From positions 868,001 to 932,000 of the forward strand of contig NZ_MSLT01000012.1 in assembly GCF_002149925.1 (NCBI RefSeq): a stretch of 64,000 nt of DNA, given 5' to 3'. Every line of letters starts with the position of its first letter. Position 1 is the stretch's first letter. Source of the stretch: Thioflexithrix psekupsensis (GTDB taxonomy: Bacteria > Pseudomonadota > Gammaproteobacteria > Beggiatoales > Beggiatoaceae). The position numbers and the translations under genes are program-made. The notes below the pieces were generated by a model. That model was not told the origin of the DNA and ran no database searches. It worked only from the letters and a program-made list of their open reading frames with translations. Below are positions 6,224 to 16,248 of the stretch, piece after piece.

Positions 6224-8949
6224 TTCATCTTCTCCATCAAATGGATAGAGGCACTCAGCTCATTAACAATAGGATCATCATCTCCTAAAATTTCTTGCAG
6301 TTCATTTAGAAGTTCTTTTGCGGGTTCTAATTGTTCTTGATCAAAAAAATCATAAAGATCATCAATTTTTCTTTGGATTTCTGGGGGGCGTGCTTCTATG
6401 CCATAGAACTCAAAAAACAGATCAATTTCATTACGTCCATAAAAATGTTTCACAGGAATAGCCACATTATCTTTAATCTTGTAAACAGAAGTTTGTTTCC
6501 ATTGTCTTAAATAACCCAGAACCATGGGAGAATGGCTAGTGACAATAAATTGTAAACAAGGGAATGTTTCTACCAGCACCCGTAAAATGCTTCGTTGTCG
6601 CATTGGGTGCAAATAAGTATCAATTTCATCAATCAATATAATTCCATGTAAGTCTTGAATAGTATTTGCTTCATAGCGTTTGCCGCGTGCATTTGGGTGA
6701 CGCAAAAAGGGGTGTTTTTCGGCTTTTTGCGCGGTTTGATGGGCAGATAAAGCGGCATATAGGCGCATGACGAGACGACCAACCCAGATAAAAATGTTGG
6801 TATAGCCTTGACTTAATAAATCTAAAGAAATACCTTCGGGCATGTCTGGCGTGCAGATGATAACGTCTTTTTCACCCGTGGCGGGGTCATGAACAGCAGT
6901 TTTTAAGCGAATCGCATTTGATTCGGTGTCAGAAATGATTTTTGAAAAAATATCAAATACCCACTGAATTTGTACCAAGTTTTTCTCACGAATTCCCGCA
7001 TCAGGTTCACGATAAAGTGCAACTATCCATTCGACTAAATCGGCTTTCCATTTGCTGATGTCACGATCTTCTATTAAATTAAGCACATCATTTAAATTAG
7101 GTTCAACAATATTGCCAATGGCTTTTGAGTCCCGTTTTTTACCTTGTGGAAAACCCAGCACTAAATCAATAAAACGATTATCAGTGGCTAATAACCATTC
7201 ATCATCATTATCGACAAAAACTTTTATCTTGACACCACTTAATTCTGTATCGTTAAGTTCAATAATTTGACTTTGTGCGGCATTAATTTGTAGGTCTAAA
7301 CGAATAGAGCCTTTTTCACAAAAAATTTTTACTCCATCTTCGTCTGTTCCTTCAATACGTAAATAATGTTGAATTAATTCAACATCTAAATTTTTGGCTT
7401 TTCCAGATAAAGCCAGCGCAATGGCTTTTAAAATGCTGGATTTACCGCTGCCATTTTCTCCAATTAAAATTGTAATTTGTCGGCTTAAATCAATATTGAG
7501 ATTTTCAAAACGTCCAATATTTTCTAATTGCAAAGAATGCAGTTTTAAAGGTTTACCAATTTCAGTTAATTGTTTTATTTCACCACTTTTTAGTTTATCG
7601 CTCAGTAAACGAATAAATCTTAAAGATTGCAAAAATTCAGCTTCTGGAATAAAGCCAAAATCTTCAATTTTCCCGCCTTTAAGGGTTAAATAGTCATCAA
7701 TTTGTGTTTTCTCAATTAAAAAATGCTCTAGTGCATTCTCCCAAGGTTGAGAATAAGTTTTTTCCCAACGTTTTTCCCCATCAATTTGGATAAAACCATC
7801 AAATAATTGGGTTAAATCTTGCAAAAATTGAGCTTTTTCAGGTGAATCTTCTCCATTAAAAACAATGGTTAATTGTTGTTCAATATTAAGAACAAGAGCA
7901 ATTGTTGGCATTTGATTGGTGCTATCAATGCCTTTCCAGAAAGAAAAATATAAAAATTCTTCTTCCCCTAAAAACCAATAACCTTTAGACAATCGCCCTT
8001 GCTCATCATTACGCGGAGTGCGAAGGGTGAAATAAAAAAGCGTTTTTTCAAGTTGTTGCATGAAAAATTGCAAAACAACATTGTGCAAAACAGCTATTTC
8101 AGTAATGTCTTTTGCGGTATTTGGATTTTGGATGATTATATTGGCAAGATTGTTTAAACTTTGTTTGGTCTCTCGATGGGAAACTCCGAGTTTTCCCTCA
8201 CGGATAGCTAGGGCTTTTGCTTGAAGTTCTTTTGCTTCAGGGGTGTCACCTTGTTTTTCATAAAGAGTAGCTAAATTATTAAGAACTGCAGCCACATTAG
8301 GATGTTGTGAGCCAAAGTTTTTTTCAAAAATAGCCAAAGATTCTTTATAAAAAAGAATGGCTTTACTATAATCATTCTGTTCCTGATAAATATTGGCTAA
8401 ATTATTAAGGCTTATAGCCACATCAGGATGTTGATCTCCGAGACATTGTTTCCGAATATCTAAAGCTTCTTCATAAAACTCTTTGGCTTTAGTATGATTG
8501 TCTTGTTCTTTATAAACATTAGCTAAACTATTAAGACTTGTAGCCACATCAGGATGTCGATCTCCAAAATGTTTTTTCCGAATGGCTAAGGATTTTTTAT
8601 AAAATACTTCGGCTTTAGCAGTATGGTCATCTTGTTCTTGATAAACACTGGCTAAAATATCAAAACTTGCAGCCAAATCAGGATGATCTACGCCAAGTAT
8701 TTTCTTTTGAATTGGAATAGCCGCATCTAAGCGTAATTTTGCTTCTTCATATTTCCCCAGCCTATAATAAGCATTTGCTGCATTGACTAAAGACACAGCA
8801 TAATTTTGTTTTTGTTCTCTTATTCCTTTGTATAGCTTTGCCGATTCTAAAAAACAATCAACCGCTTCTTGATAATGGGCAGAGTTTAACGCAGTTAATC
8901 CCGCCTCAAACTTTTCTTTTGCTACTCTCAAGCGTTTATTAAAATTCAT
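6220..8949 (-). CDS. TPR-containing ABC-type ATPase, PtuA-like
   Basis: This is the likely sensor and motor subunit of a two-gene defence-type system. The 909 residues fall into three parts. Residues 1-275 are at least five 42-residue tetratricopeptide repeats of the kinesin-light-chain type, each with a HPDVA-like turn. Residues 280-465 are an unassigned middle domain. Residues 468-830 are an SMC/ABC-like ATPase with Walker A GENGSGKSS (497-505), a signature-like LLSQGY (711-716), Walker B GIILIDEID (769-777) and a TSHSP switch (804-808). There is no TOPRIM domain after the ATPase, unlike OLD nucleases. The tail (residues 850-909) is helical and acidic. ATG at 8949 has AGGGGG 8 bases upstream. 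Standard PtuA lacks such a TPR region, so this is either a Septu variant or a separate ATPase/HNH class. Only about 30 bases separate the start codon from the fba terminator. Confidence 0.75.
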   Translation of the reverse strand: MNFNKRLRVAKEKFEAGLTALNSAHYQEAVDCFLESAKLYKGIREQKQNYAVSLVNAANAYYRLGKYEEAKLRLDAAIPIQKKILGVDHPDLAASFDILASVYQEQDDHTAKAEVFYKKSLAIRKKHFGDRHPDVATSLNSLANVYKEQDNHTKAKEFYEEALDIRKQCLGDQHPDVAISLNNLANIYQEQNDYSKAILFYKESLAIFEKNFGSQHPNVAAVLNNLATLYEKQGDTPEAKELQAKALAIREGKLGVSHRETKQSLNNLANIIIQNPNTAKDITEIAVLHNVVLQFFMQQLEKTLFYFTLRTPRNDEQGRLSKGYWFLGEEEFLYFSFWKGIDSTNQMPTIALVLNIEQQLTIVFNGEDSPEKAQFLQDLTQLFDGFIQIDGEKRWEKTYSQPWENALEHFLIEKTQIDDYLTLKGGKIEDFGFIPEAEFLQSLRFIRLLSDKLKSGEIKQLTEIGKPLKLHSLQLENIGRFENLNIDLSRQITILIGENGSGKSSILKAIALALSGKAKNLDVELIQHYLRIEGTDEDGVKIFCEKGSIRLDLQINAAQSQIIELNDTELSGVKIKVFVDNDDEWLLATDNRFIDLVLGFPQGKKRDSKAIGNIVEPNLNDVLNLIEDRDISKWKADLVEWIVALYREPDAGIREKNLVQIQWVFDIFSKIISDTESNAIRLKTAVHDPATGEKDVIICTPDMPEGISLDLLSQGYTNIFIWVGRLVMRLYAALSAHQTAQKAEKHPFLRHPNARGKRYEANTIQDLHGIILIDEIDTYLHPMRQRSILRVLVETFPCLQFIVTSHSPMVLGYLRQWKQTSVYKIKDNVAIPVKHFYGRNEIDLFFEFYGIEARPPEIQRKIDDLYDFFDQEQLEPAKELLNELQEILGDDDPIVNELSASIHLMEKMK

Positions 8950-8983
8950 GATTTAACCCCCTAAAATTTACTTAATACAAGAC

Positions 8984-9020
8984 AAAAACGCAAATAACCA
9001 AACCGATTACCTGCGTTTTT
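8984..9020 (-). terminator. Terminator hairpin downstream of fba
   Basis: AAAAACGCA (8984-8992) pairs with TGCGTTTTT (9012-9020), with further GU/AT pairs inward. Read on the minus strand the stem ends in TGCGTTTTTG about 30 bases after the fba stop. A diverged copy lies at 5217-5252. The ATPase start codon is only 34 bases beyond it. Confidence 0.65.
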
Positions 9021-9050
9021 GCCATAGTATAGCCTAAAAATAAAAACGAA

Positions 9051-10112
9051 TTAACGCACTTGTGCGTTTAACTCTCCGCGTTGATAGCGGGTGGCCATGG
9101 TATCTAATGATAAGGGTTTGATTTTACCTGCCATTCCTGCGCAGCCGAAGGCTTCAAAACGCGCTTGACAGATTTCTTTCATCGCCTTCGTTGAGGCTTT
9201 TAAGAATTTACGTGGATCGAATTCTTTGCGATTCTCGTGTAAGAATTTACGCACCGCACCCGTTGAAGCCATACGCAAATCCGTGTCAATATTCACTTTA
9301 CGCACGCCATGCTTAATGCCTTCGACGATTTCATTCACTGGCACGCCGTAAGTTTGTCCCATGTCGCCGCCGTAATTGTTGATGATTTCCAACCAATCTT
9401 GTGGCACAGAAGAAGAACCGTGCATGACCAAATGCGTGTTAGGCAAGCGGGCGTGAATCTCTTTAATACGACCGATGGCCAAAATATCGCCAGTGGGTGG
9501 ACGAGTGAATTTATACGCGCCATGACTCGTGCCAATGGCAATCGCTAAAGCATCAACGCCTGTTTTTTTCACAAAATCAGCGGCTTCCTCAGGATCGGTT
9601 AATAACTGATCGTGGCTCAAATGGCCTTCGGCACCGCTGCCGTCTTCTTCGCCCGCCGTCCCTGTTTCCAGCGATCCCAAACAACCCAACTCACCTTCCA
9701 CCGATACCCCGCCTGAGTGCGCCATATCCACCACTTGACGAGTGACATTGACGTTATACTCATACGTCGCTGGCGTTTTCATATCGGCCATCAAAGAACC
9801 GTCCATCATCACAGAAGTAAAACCGCTCTGAATCGAACGTAAACACACCGCTGGTTCACCGCCGTGATCTTGGTGTAAAACAATTGGAATATCAGGATAC
9901 ATTTCGGCAGCCGCAATCACCAAATGCCGCAAAAATGGCTCGCCCGCGTAAGACCGTGCGCCCGCAGAAGCCTGCAAAATCACAGGACTATCCACCGCCA
10001 CCGCGGCTTGCATAATCGCTTGAATCTGCTCTAAATTATTCACATTGAACGCAGGCATTCCATAACCGTGTTCGGCGGCATGGTCTAACAACTGGCGTAA
10101 AGAAATAAGCAT
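9051..10112 (-). CDS. fba: Class II fructose-bisphosphate aldolase (Calvin-cycle subtype)
   Basis: The enzyme condenses dihydroxyacetone phosphate with glyceraldehyde-3-phosphate (and erythrose-4-phosphate in the Calvin cycle), using a divalent metal. The 353-residue protein shows the class II metal motif VLHQDHGG, the VMMDGS loop and the [12 protein letters not shown] segment typical of the longer subtype common in autotrophs. Later come the phosphate-binding VMHGSSSVP and [15 protein letters not shown] at 10112 is preceded by a purine-rich GGGAG about 7 bases upstream. It is last in the minus-strand order tkt, gap, pgk, pyk, fba. Its last 162 bases are duplicated at 5278-5439 on the far side of the ATPase/HNH module, yet this copy is intact. 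Confidence 0.96.
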   Translation of the reverse strand: MLISLRQLLDHAAEHGYGMPAFNVNNLEQIQAIMQAAVAVDSPVILQASAGARSYAGEPFLRHLVIAAAEMYPDIPIVLHQDHGGEPAVCLRSIQSGFTSVMMDGSLMADMKTPATYEYNVNVTRQVVDMAHSGGVSVEGELGCLGSLETGTAGEEDGSGAEGHLSHDQLLTDPEEAADFVKKTGVDALAIAIGTSHGAYKFTRPPTGDILAIGRIKEIHARLPNTHLVMHGSSSVPQDWLEIINNYGGDMGQTYGVPVNEIVEGIKHGVRKVNIDTDLRMASTGAVRKFLHENRKEFDPRKFLKASTKAMKEICQARFEAFGCAGMAGKIKPLSLDTMATRYQRGELNAQVR

Positions 10113-10209
10113 AAGTTCAACTCCCTTAAATTAAGTTCTTTATTAAAAGTGGTATTTGGCTCGGAATATTATTGTTATAAGTGATTCAGTCATTCATAAA
10201 ACGATTTTA

Positions 10210-10250
10210 TCTGAATCAGAATTTTTAGAAAAAACCAATTCTGATTCAGA
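10210..10250. repeat. GATTCAGA palindromic repeat between pyk and fba
   Basis: TCTGAATCAGAATT (10210-10223) and AATTCTGATTCAGA (10237-10250) form a perfect 14-bp inverted repeat around a 13-base loop. It is the shortest complete member of the family also seen at 24692-24799 and 40795-40851. Lying 12 bases after the pyk stop, it could form an RNA hairpin there, but it lacks a T-tract. Confidence 0.8.
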
Positions 10251-10262
10251 AAAATTAAACCA

Positions 10263-11711
10263 TCATGCAATAGGGAACAATTGTTGTTGTCCAACGCCGA
10301 TAATTTTCATCACATTTGTGCCGCCGCTAATGCCTTTTAAATCGCCTTTGGTAATTAAAACCAAATCATGATCGCTGACAATACCGAATTGTTTTAATTT
10401 GTCCGTGACTTGACAATTTAATTCAATGGTATCTAAACAATTCAAATCAAATAAAACAGGATGCACACCGCGATATAAAGTCACTTTGCGACAGGTTTCA
10501 GCATGGCGCGAAAAGGCGAAAATGGGAATCATGGAATTAATCCGCGACATCCATAACACCGTTGATCCCGACTCCGTCAACGACGCAATCGCTTGAATAT
10601 TCAAGTGATTAGCCACATACATCGAAGCCATCGCAATCGATTCATCGACTCGTCCGAAAGTGGCATCCACGCGATAATCGGATTTACGCGCCAAAGGTTG
10701 TTTTTCCGCTTCTCGACAGACGCGATCCATCGCTTTGACTGCTTTATCGGGATAACGCCCGGCTGCGGTTTCAGCCGACAACATGACTGCATCCGTGCCA
10801 TCAAACACCGCATTCGCCACATCAGAGACTTCAGCGCGAGTGGGAATGGGATTGTCGATCATCGATTCCATCATTTGCGTGGCCGTAATCACCGCTTTAT
10901 TGCAGTCGCGGGCTTTGCTGATCAACAACTTTTGCGCGGCAGGTAAAGCAGCATCTCCGATTTCTACGCCTAAATCTCCGCGGGCGACCATGATGGCATC
11001 GGAGGCTTTAATAATTTCTTCGTAGTTTTTCAGAGCTTCAGCCCGCTCAATTTTAGCGATTAAACCCGCACGGCTGCCGGTCGCTTCTAACAATTGCCGC
11101 GCTTGCTGCATATCATTGGCATCGCGGGGAAAGGAAATAGCGACGTAATCAACTTGTAATTCTGCGGCAACCAACAAATCTTGTCGATCTTTATGCGTCA
11201 AGGCTTCGGCCGATAAGCCACCGCCTTGGCGATTAATGCCTTTATTATTCGATAACACGCCGCCAACGAAGGTTTCACAATGGATTTCTACCCCGGCGAC
11301 TCGTTTCACTTGCAACACAATGCGCCCGTCGTCTAATAACAAAATATCGCCTTTTTTCACATCATAAGGCAATTGTTTGTACGCCAAACCGACACGTTCT
11401 GTATTTCCCGCATCACTGGGACAAGCCGCGTCAAGAATAAACGGTTGACCTTCTTGCAACAAAATTTTGTCTTGTGCAAATCGCTCAATGCGAATTTTTG
11501 GCCCCTGTAAATCAGCAATAATACCGATGTGTCGCCATTCTAAAGCGGGCGATTCGCGTAAGGCTTTAACCCGTTCGCGGTGCGTATCCGCAGTGCCATG
11601 AGAAAAGTTTAAGCGCACTAAATTAACACCCGCTTCGATAATTTTCCCTAATATCAAGGGATTATCAGTGGCAGGGCCTAAAGTGGCGATGATTTTGGTA
11701 CGACGGTGCAT
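10263..11711 (-). CDS. pyk: Pyruvate kinase
   Basis: It converts phosphoenolpyruvate and ADP to pyruvate and ATP. The 482-residue protein begins MHRRTKIIATLGPAT and has LVRLNFSHG, the active-site region VARGDLGVEIG and AVITATQMMESM. The regulatory C-terminal domain ends near GGTNVMKIIGV. ATG at 11711 is preferred over the upstream TTG at 11810 because family members start just before the KIIATLGP strand and the extra residues are low-complexity. GAGG lies 11 bases before it. A hairpin with a T-tract (11809-11848) stands between pgk and pyk, so pyk may be partly uncoupled from the upstream genes or have its own promoter. Confidence 0.95.
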   Translation of the reverse strand: MHRRTKIIATLGPATDNPLILGKIIEAGVNLVRLNFSHGTADTHRERVKALRESPALEWRHIGIIADLQGPKIRIERFAQDKILLQEGQPFILDAACPSDAGNTERVGLAYKQLPYDVKKGDILLLDDGRIVLQVKRVAGVEIHCETFVGGVLSNNKGINRQGGGLSAEALTHKDRQDLLVAAELQVDYVAISFPRDANDMQQARQLLEATGSRAGLIAKIERAEALKNYEEIIKASDAIMVARGDLGVEIGDAALPAAQKLLISKARDCNKAVITATQMMESMIDNPIPTRAEVSDVANAVFDGTDAVMLSAETAAGRYPDKAVKAMDRVCREAEKQPLARKSDYRVDATFGRVDESIAMASMYVANHLNIQAIASLTESGSTVLWMSRINSMIPIFAFSRHAETCRKVTLYRGVHPVLFDLNCLDTIELNCQVTDKLKQFGIVSDHDLVLITKGDLKGISGGTNVMKIIGVGQQQLFPIA

Positions 11712-11808
11712 AGATGAAATAGCCTCGATTCCTTTGGGTAAAATAGAAAAGTCGAATTTTAGGCGACATTCATTATTATTATTGGGGATAATTAAGAATA
11801 TAAAAAGC

Positions 11809-11848
11809 AAAGGGATAATGATTAGGGTTAAAAGTCAATTATCCCTTT
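11809..11848 (-). terminator. Terminator between pgk and pyk
   Basis: AAAGGGATAAT (11809-11819) pairs with ATTATCCCTTT (11838-11848). On the minus strand the stem is followed by GCTTTTTAT. It begins 14 bases after the pgk stop. It is a full or partial stop signal inside the carbon cluster. Confidence 0.7.
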
Positions 11849-11861
11849 TTTTCGGACAAAA

Positions 11862-13046
11862 TTACTCTTGATAATTTGCCCGTTCTTCTAAAATAGCGAC
11901 TGCGGGTAATGTTTTGCCTTCTAAGAATTCTAAGAAAGCCCCGCCGCCGGTAGACACATACGACACTTGTTTTTCAATGCCGTATTTATCAATGGCCGCT
12001 AATGTATCACCACCACCCGCAATGGAAAAAGCGGGACTGGCGGCAATGGTTTCTGCTAATACACGAGTGCCTGCGCTGAACTGCTCAAACTCGAATACGC
12101 CAACAGGGCCATTCCACACAATCGTGCCTGCTTTTTGTAAAATCTCGCGGAACATTTCAGCCGTTTTAGACCCGATGTCAAAAATCATATCATCATCGGC
12201 AACATCTTGAATTAACTTACATTCTGCGGGAGTAGATTCAGAAAAAGCCTTGCCTGTCACCACATCAATAGGCAGAGGAATATCACCGCCATTGGCGCGA
12301 GCAGCGGCCACTAATTTTTTCGCCTCTTCAATTAAATCTTTTTCATACAAAGACTTACCGATAGGATAACCCGCAGCCGCAATAAACGTATTGGCAATGC
12401 CACCGCCGACGATCAATTGATCGACAACTTTAGATAAAGACTCTAATACGGTTAATTTGCTGGATACTTTAGAACCGCCCACAATCGCCACCAATGGCCG
12501 CGCAGGTTGTGCCAAAGCACGGCCTAATGCGTCCAATTCTGCAACCAATAAGGGGCCAGCACAAGCAACAGGCGCGTATTTAGCCACGCCATGCGTGGAG
12601 GCTTGGGCGCGGTGTGCCGTGCCGAACGCATCCATCACATAAATATCACATAAGGCTGCCATTTTTTGGGCTAATGCGTCATTGTTCTTCGTCTCGCCCA
12701 CTTCAAAACGCACATTTTCACAAATGACCAATTCGCCATCATTAATCTCAACCCCATTTAACCAATCTTTGGCTAAACGCACCGGCTGTTTTAATAAATC
12801 ACTTAAATACTCGGCGACGGGTTTTAATGAAGATTCTTCGCTATAAACGCCTTCTTCAGGACGACCCAAATGCGACATCACCATGACTTTTGCGCCCGCT
12901 TTTAAGGCGTGTTCAATAGTCGGCAGCGAGGCACGAATTCGCGCATCACTGGTCACTTTGCCATTTTTCACGGGAACATTTAAATCTTCACGAATTAACA
13001 CCCGCTTCCCATTTAAATCTAAATCCGTCATTTTAATAATTGGCAT
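11862..13046 (-). CDS. pgk: Phosphoglycerate kinase
   Basis: It interconverts 3-phosphoglycerate and 1,3-bisphosphoglycerate in the Calvin cycle and glycolysis. The 394-residue protein has [11 protein letters not shown] near the N-terminus, the substrate loop [11 protein letters not shown], the nucleotide-side [12 protein letters not shown] and the phosphate loop GGGDTLAAI before the [13 protein letters not shown] end. ATG at 13046 is chosen because AGGAGC lies 5 bases upstream; the alternative start at 13064 would place that site inside the gene. It is 72 bp downstream of gap in the same direction. Confidence 0.96.
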   Translation of the reverse strand: MPIIKMTDLDLNGKRVLIREDLNVPVKNGKVTSDARIRASLPTIEHALKAGAKVMVMSHLGRPEEGVYSEESSLKPVAEYLSDLLKQPVRLAKDWLNGVEINDGELVICENVRFEVGETKNNDALAQKMAALCDIYVMDAFGTAHRAQASTHGVAKYAPVACAGPLLVAELDALGRALAQPARPLVAIVGGSKVSSKLTVLESLSKVVDQLIVGGGIANTFIAAAGYPIGKSLYEKDLIEEAKKLVAAARANGGDIPLPIDVVTGKAFSESTPAECKLIQDVADDDMIFDIGSKTAEMFREILQKAGTIVWNGPVGVFEFEQFSAGTRVLAETIAASPAFSIAGGGDTLAAIDKYGIEKQVSYVSTGGGAFLEFLEGKTLPAVAILEERANYQE

Positions 13047-13118
13047 TATCGCTCCTATCAACATTGCACCGCTAACGCGGTGCGCATGGGTTAATTTTGG
13101 GATTTTAATGGGCTTTTA

Positions 13119-14129
13119 TTACGCGCTCATTAATGCCACCGTGGTGTCTAACATTCGGTTAGAAAATCCCCACTCATTATCGTACCAAGATAACACTTTC
13201 ACCAATGTTCCACCAATCACACGGGTTTGTGTGGAGTCGTAAGTGGAAGAGACGGAAGTGTGATTGAAATCAACCGACACCAACGGCGCAGTATTAAACG
13301 CTAAAATGCCTTTTAATGCGCCTTCAGAGGCTTCTTTAAGAATTTGGTCGATTTCTTCTTTAGAGGTGGCACGCGCCGCAACAAAGGTTAAATCCACCAC
13401 AGACACGTTAATCGTCGGTACACGCATCGCAAAACCGTCTAATTTGCCGTTTAATTCAGGCAAAACTAAACCAACAGCCGCAGCCGCGCCCGTTTTCGTG
13501 GGGATCATGGATTGCGTTGCAGAACGCGCACGACGTAAGTCAGAGTGATACACGTCAGTCAACACTTGATCGTTGGTATACGCATGAATCGTGGTCATTA
13601 AACCGCTCACCACGCCAATTTTTTGGTGTAAAGGCTGCACCAAGGGGGCTAAACAGTTGGTCGTACAAGAAGCGTTAGAAATCACCGTGTGTTCGGGTTT
13701 TAACGTATTGTGATTTACACCGTAAACAATTGTCGCGTCCACATCGGCACCGCCGGGCGCGGAAATAATCACTTTCTTTGCGCCGCCTTTTAAATGTGCG
13801 CTGGCTTTTTCTTTACTGGTAAATAAGCCCGTGCATTCATAAACCACATCCACGCCCATTTCGCCCCAAGGTAAATTGGCAGGATTGCGCTCAGAAAGAA
13901 CGCGAACACGGTCGCCATTCACCACCATTGAATCCCCATCCACAGACACAGAACCATTAAAACGACCGTGTGCAGTGTCATATTGGGTTAAATGCGCATT
14001 GGTTTTGGCATCGCCTAAATCATTGACCGCGACGATTTGAATTTGATCCGTACGGTTAGATTCATACAGCGCACGCATGACATTACGGCCGATGCGTCCA
14101 TATCCATTAATTGCAACTTTAATTGCCAT
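13119..14129 (-). CDS. gap: Glyceraldehyde-3-phosphate dehydrogenase
   Basis: It catalyses the NAD(P)-linked step between glyceraldehyde-3-phosphate and 1,3-bisphosphoglycerate. The 336 residues begin with the Rossmann motif [10 protein letters not shown]. The catalytic Cys155 lies in [13 protein letters not shown]. The DNDLGD-like region around residue 36 (VNDLGD) suggests an NAD-preferring type. The C-terminus carries [16 protein letters not shown] at 14129 has GGAGAA 8 bases upstream. It lies between tkt and pgk, all on the minus strand, 127 bp after tkt. Confidence 0.97.
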   Translation of the reverse strand: MAIKVAINGYGRIGRNVMRALYESNRTDQIQIVAVNDLGDAKTNAHLTQYDTAHGRFNGSVSVDGDSMVVNGDRVRVLSERNPANLPWGEMGVDVVYECTGLFTSKEKASAHLKGGAKKVIISAPGGADVDATIVYGVNHNTLKPEHTVISNASCTTNCLAPLVQPLHQKIGVVSGLMTTIHAYTNDQVLTDVYHSDLRRARSATQSMIPTKTGAAAAVGLVLPELNGKLDGFAMRVPTINVSVVDLTFVAARATSKEEIDQILKEASEGALKGILAFNTAPLVSVDFNHTSVSSTYDSTQTRVIGGTLVKVLSWYDNEWGFSNRMLDTTVALMSA

Positions 14130-14256
14130 TGGGTTATTCTCCTATCTGTTCTTATCGGGTTATGAAATCAGGGAAATGCTGAAAAAAACACTGTTTTTTC
14201 TCAATGAGTAAAAAACTTATCCTATTCGCTTTTCTCAAAATAACAAAAAAGTGTTT

Positions 14257-16248
14257 TTAGAGCAAAGATTGTACCGCGGTGACAACGGCTTCAGAGGTGA
14301 GTCCAAAGTATTTCATCAACTCTCCGCCGGGCGCGGATTCGCCAAACGTGTTGACTCCGATCACTTTACCATTGAATCCCACATATTTTAACCAATAATC
14401 CGTCACACCGGCTTCTACAGCGACGCGGGCTTGCACGGAGGGGGGCAACACGGCTTCTCGATAGCTGGCTTCTTGTGCGTCAAAAATCTCCGCACAAGGC
14501 ATGGAAACCACGCGCACCGCACGCCCAGCCGCATTTAATTGCTGTGCCGCGGTCATGGCTAAACCGACTTCTGATCCCGTCGCAATAATGATGGCTTCGG
14601 GGGTTTTTTCGGGTTCTAACAAAATGTAGCCGCCACGTTCAATGTCAGCGATTTGTTGTGCGCTGCGGGTTTGGTGGGGCAGATTTTGCCGTGAAAAAAT
14701 CAAGCAACTGGGTGCAGTTTGACGTTCAATGGCGCATTTCCATGAAATCGCCGATTCTACCGCGTCACACGGCCGCCATACTGCCATACGAGGAATCATA
14801 CGCAAAGTGGCCACTTGTTCCACAGGTTGATGTGTGGGGCCGTCTTCGCCCAAGCCAATAGAATCATGCGTGAATACGAAAATATTACGCGCTTTCATCA
14901 AAGCGGCCATTCTTAACGCATTACGCGCATATTCGGAAAACATGAGGAAAGTCGCCACATAAGGAATAAATCCACCGTGTAAACTGATTCCGTTGGCAAT
15001 GGCTGACATACCGAATTCGCGCACACCGTAATGAATATAATTGCCACTGGCTTCGCGTTGAATACCTTTTGCGCCCGGCCATAAGGTTAAATTAGACCCG
15101 GCCAAATCGGCAGAACCGCCCATTAATTCGGGCAATAAGGGTGCAAATCCGGTAATGGCATTTTGTGAGGCTTTACGGCTGGCGATGGTGGCGGCTTGTG
15201 CGTTGACTTTTTCCACAAATGCGGCCGATTCTTGCGCCCAATTTGCGGGCAATTCGCCTTGCATTCGACGGGTAAATTCAGTGGCTAATTCGGGATGGGC
15301 TTTGGCATATTGGGCAAATTTTTCTTCCCAACTTTCTTGGGCTTGTTTGCCTTTATCATTAGCACGCCAATGCGCATAAATCTCTTCAGGAATCACAAAA
15401 GGTTCGTGTGGCCAGCCGATGGCTTGACGGGTTAAAGCGATTTCATCATTGCCCAAAGGTGCGCCGTGGCATTCTTCTTTACCTTGTTTATTGGGCGATC
15501 CCCAACCGATAATGGTTTGACAACACAATAAACTGGGTTTATCGGTTACGGCTTGAGCAGCTTCAATGGCGGCTTTAATCGCTTGGGGATCATGGCCGTC
15601 AATTTTCGGAATCACATGCCAACCATAGGCTTCAAATCGCTTAGGCGTATCATCGGTAAACCAATCGTGAACTTCTCCGTCAATAGAGATGCCATTATCG
15701 TCATAAAACGCAATTAATTTACCCAATTTTAACGTGCCAGCCAATGAGCAGGCTTCATGAGAAATTCCTTCCATCATGCAACCATCACCTAAAAAAACAT
15801 AAGTGTGATGATTCACAATCTCATAATTGGGACGATTAAATTGTGCGGCTAAGGTTTTTTCTGCAATGGCAAAGCCGACCGCATTTGTGATACCTTGTCC
15901 TAAGGGGCCGGTGGTGGTTTCGACACCGGGAGTGTAACCGTATTCTGGATGGCCGGGAGTTTTGGAATGGAGTTGGCGAAATTGTTTTAAATCATCAATG
16001 CTCAGGTCGTAACCGCTTAAATGTAGTAATGAATACACTAACATAGAGCCGTGACCATTAGACAGCACAAAACGGTCTCGATCTGCCCATTTGGGGTCAT
16101 TGGGATTATGCCGTAAAAAATCGTTCCACAGCACTTCAGCAATATCCGCCATACCCATAGGGGCACCGGGGTGGCCGGAGTTGGCTTTTTGTACGGCATC
16201 CATGCTGAGGGCGCGAATGGCGTTAGCGAGTTCTCTACGCGATGGCAT
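14257..16248 (-). CDS. tkt: Transketolase
   Basis: This thiamine-diphosphate enzyme transfers two-carbon units in the Calvin and pentose-phosphate pathways. The 663-residue protein shows the N-terminal [18 protein letters not shown], the ThDP-binding [13 protein letters not shown], and the pyrimidine-domain region [10 protein letters not shown] and [18 protein letters not shown] at 16248 is chosen over the GTG/ATG-type start near 16317: AGGAGA lies 6 bases upstream and the extra 23 residues would be hydrophobic and unlike the family. It is the first gene of the tkt-gap-pgk-pyk-fba run, so the promoter should lie in 16249-16680. Confidence 0.97.
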   Translation of the reverse strand: MPSRRELANAIRALSMDAVQKANSGHPGAPMGMADIAEVLWNDFLRHNPNDPKWADRDRFVLSNGHGSMLVYSLLHLSGYDLSIDDLKQFRQLHSKTPGHPEYGYTPGVETTTGPLGQGITNAVGFAIAEKTLAAQFNRPNYEIVNHHTYVFLGDGCMMEGISHEACSLAGTLKLGKLIAFYDDNGISIDGEVHDWFTDDTPKRFEAYGWHVIPKIDGHDPQAIKAAIEAAQAVTDKPSLLCCQTIIGWGSPNKQGKEECHGAPLGNDEIALTRQAIGWPHEPFVIPEEIYAHWRANDKGKQAQESWEEKFAQYAKAHPELATEFTRRMQGELPANWAQESAAFVEKVNAQAATIASRKASQNAITGFAPLLPELMGGSADLAGSNLTLWPGAKGIQREASGNYIHYGVREFGMSAIANGISLHGGFIPYVATFLMFSEYARNALRMAALMKARNIFVFTHDSIGLGEDGPTHQPVEQVATLRMIPRMAVWRPCDAVESAISWKCAIERQTAPSCLIFSRQNLPHQTRSAQQIADIERGGYILLEPEKTPEAIIIATGSEVGLAMTAAQQLNAAGRAVRVVSMPCAEIFDAQEASYREAVLPPSVQARVAVEAGVTDYWLKYVGFNGKVIGVNTFGESAPGGELMKYFGLTSEAVVTAVQSLL

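Noticed and set aside
5447-8949. A retron (Eco7/Ec78-like) with PtuAB effectors
   Set aside because: No reverse transcriptase gene and no msr/msd-like RNA is present between dksA and fba; only the ATPase and HNH genes are there.
6220-8949. OLD-family nuclease (ATPase plus TOPRIM)
   Set aside because: The sequence after the ATPase switch motif is about 100 residues of helical tail with no TOPRIM acidic motifs; the nuclease is a separate HNH protein.
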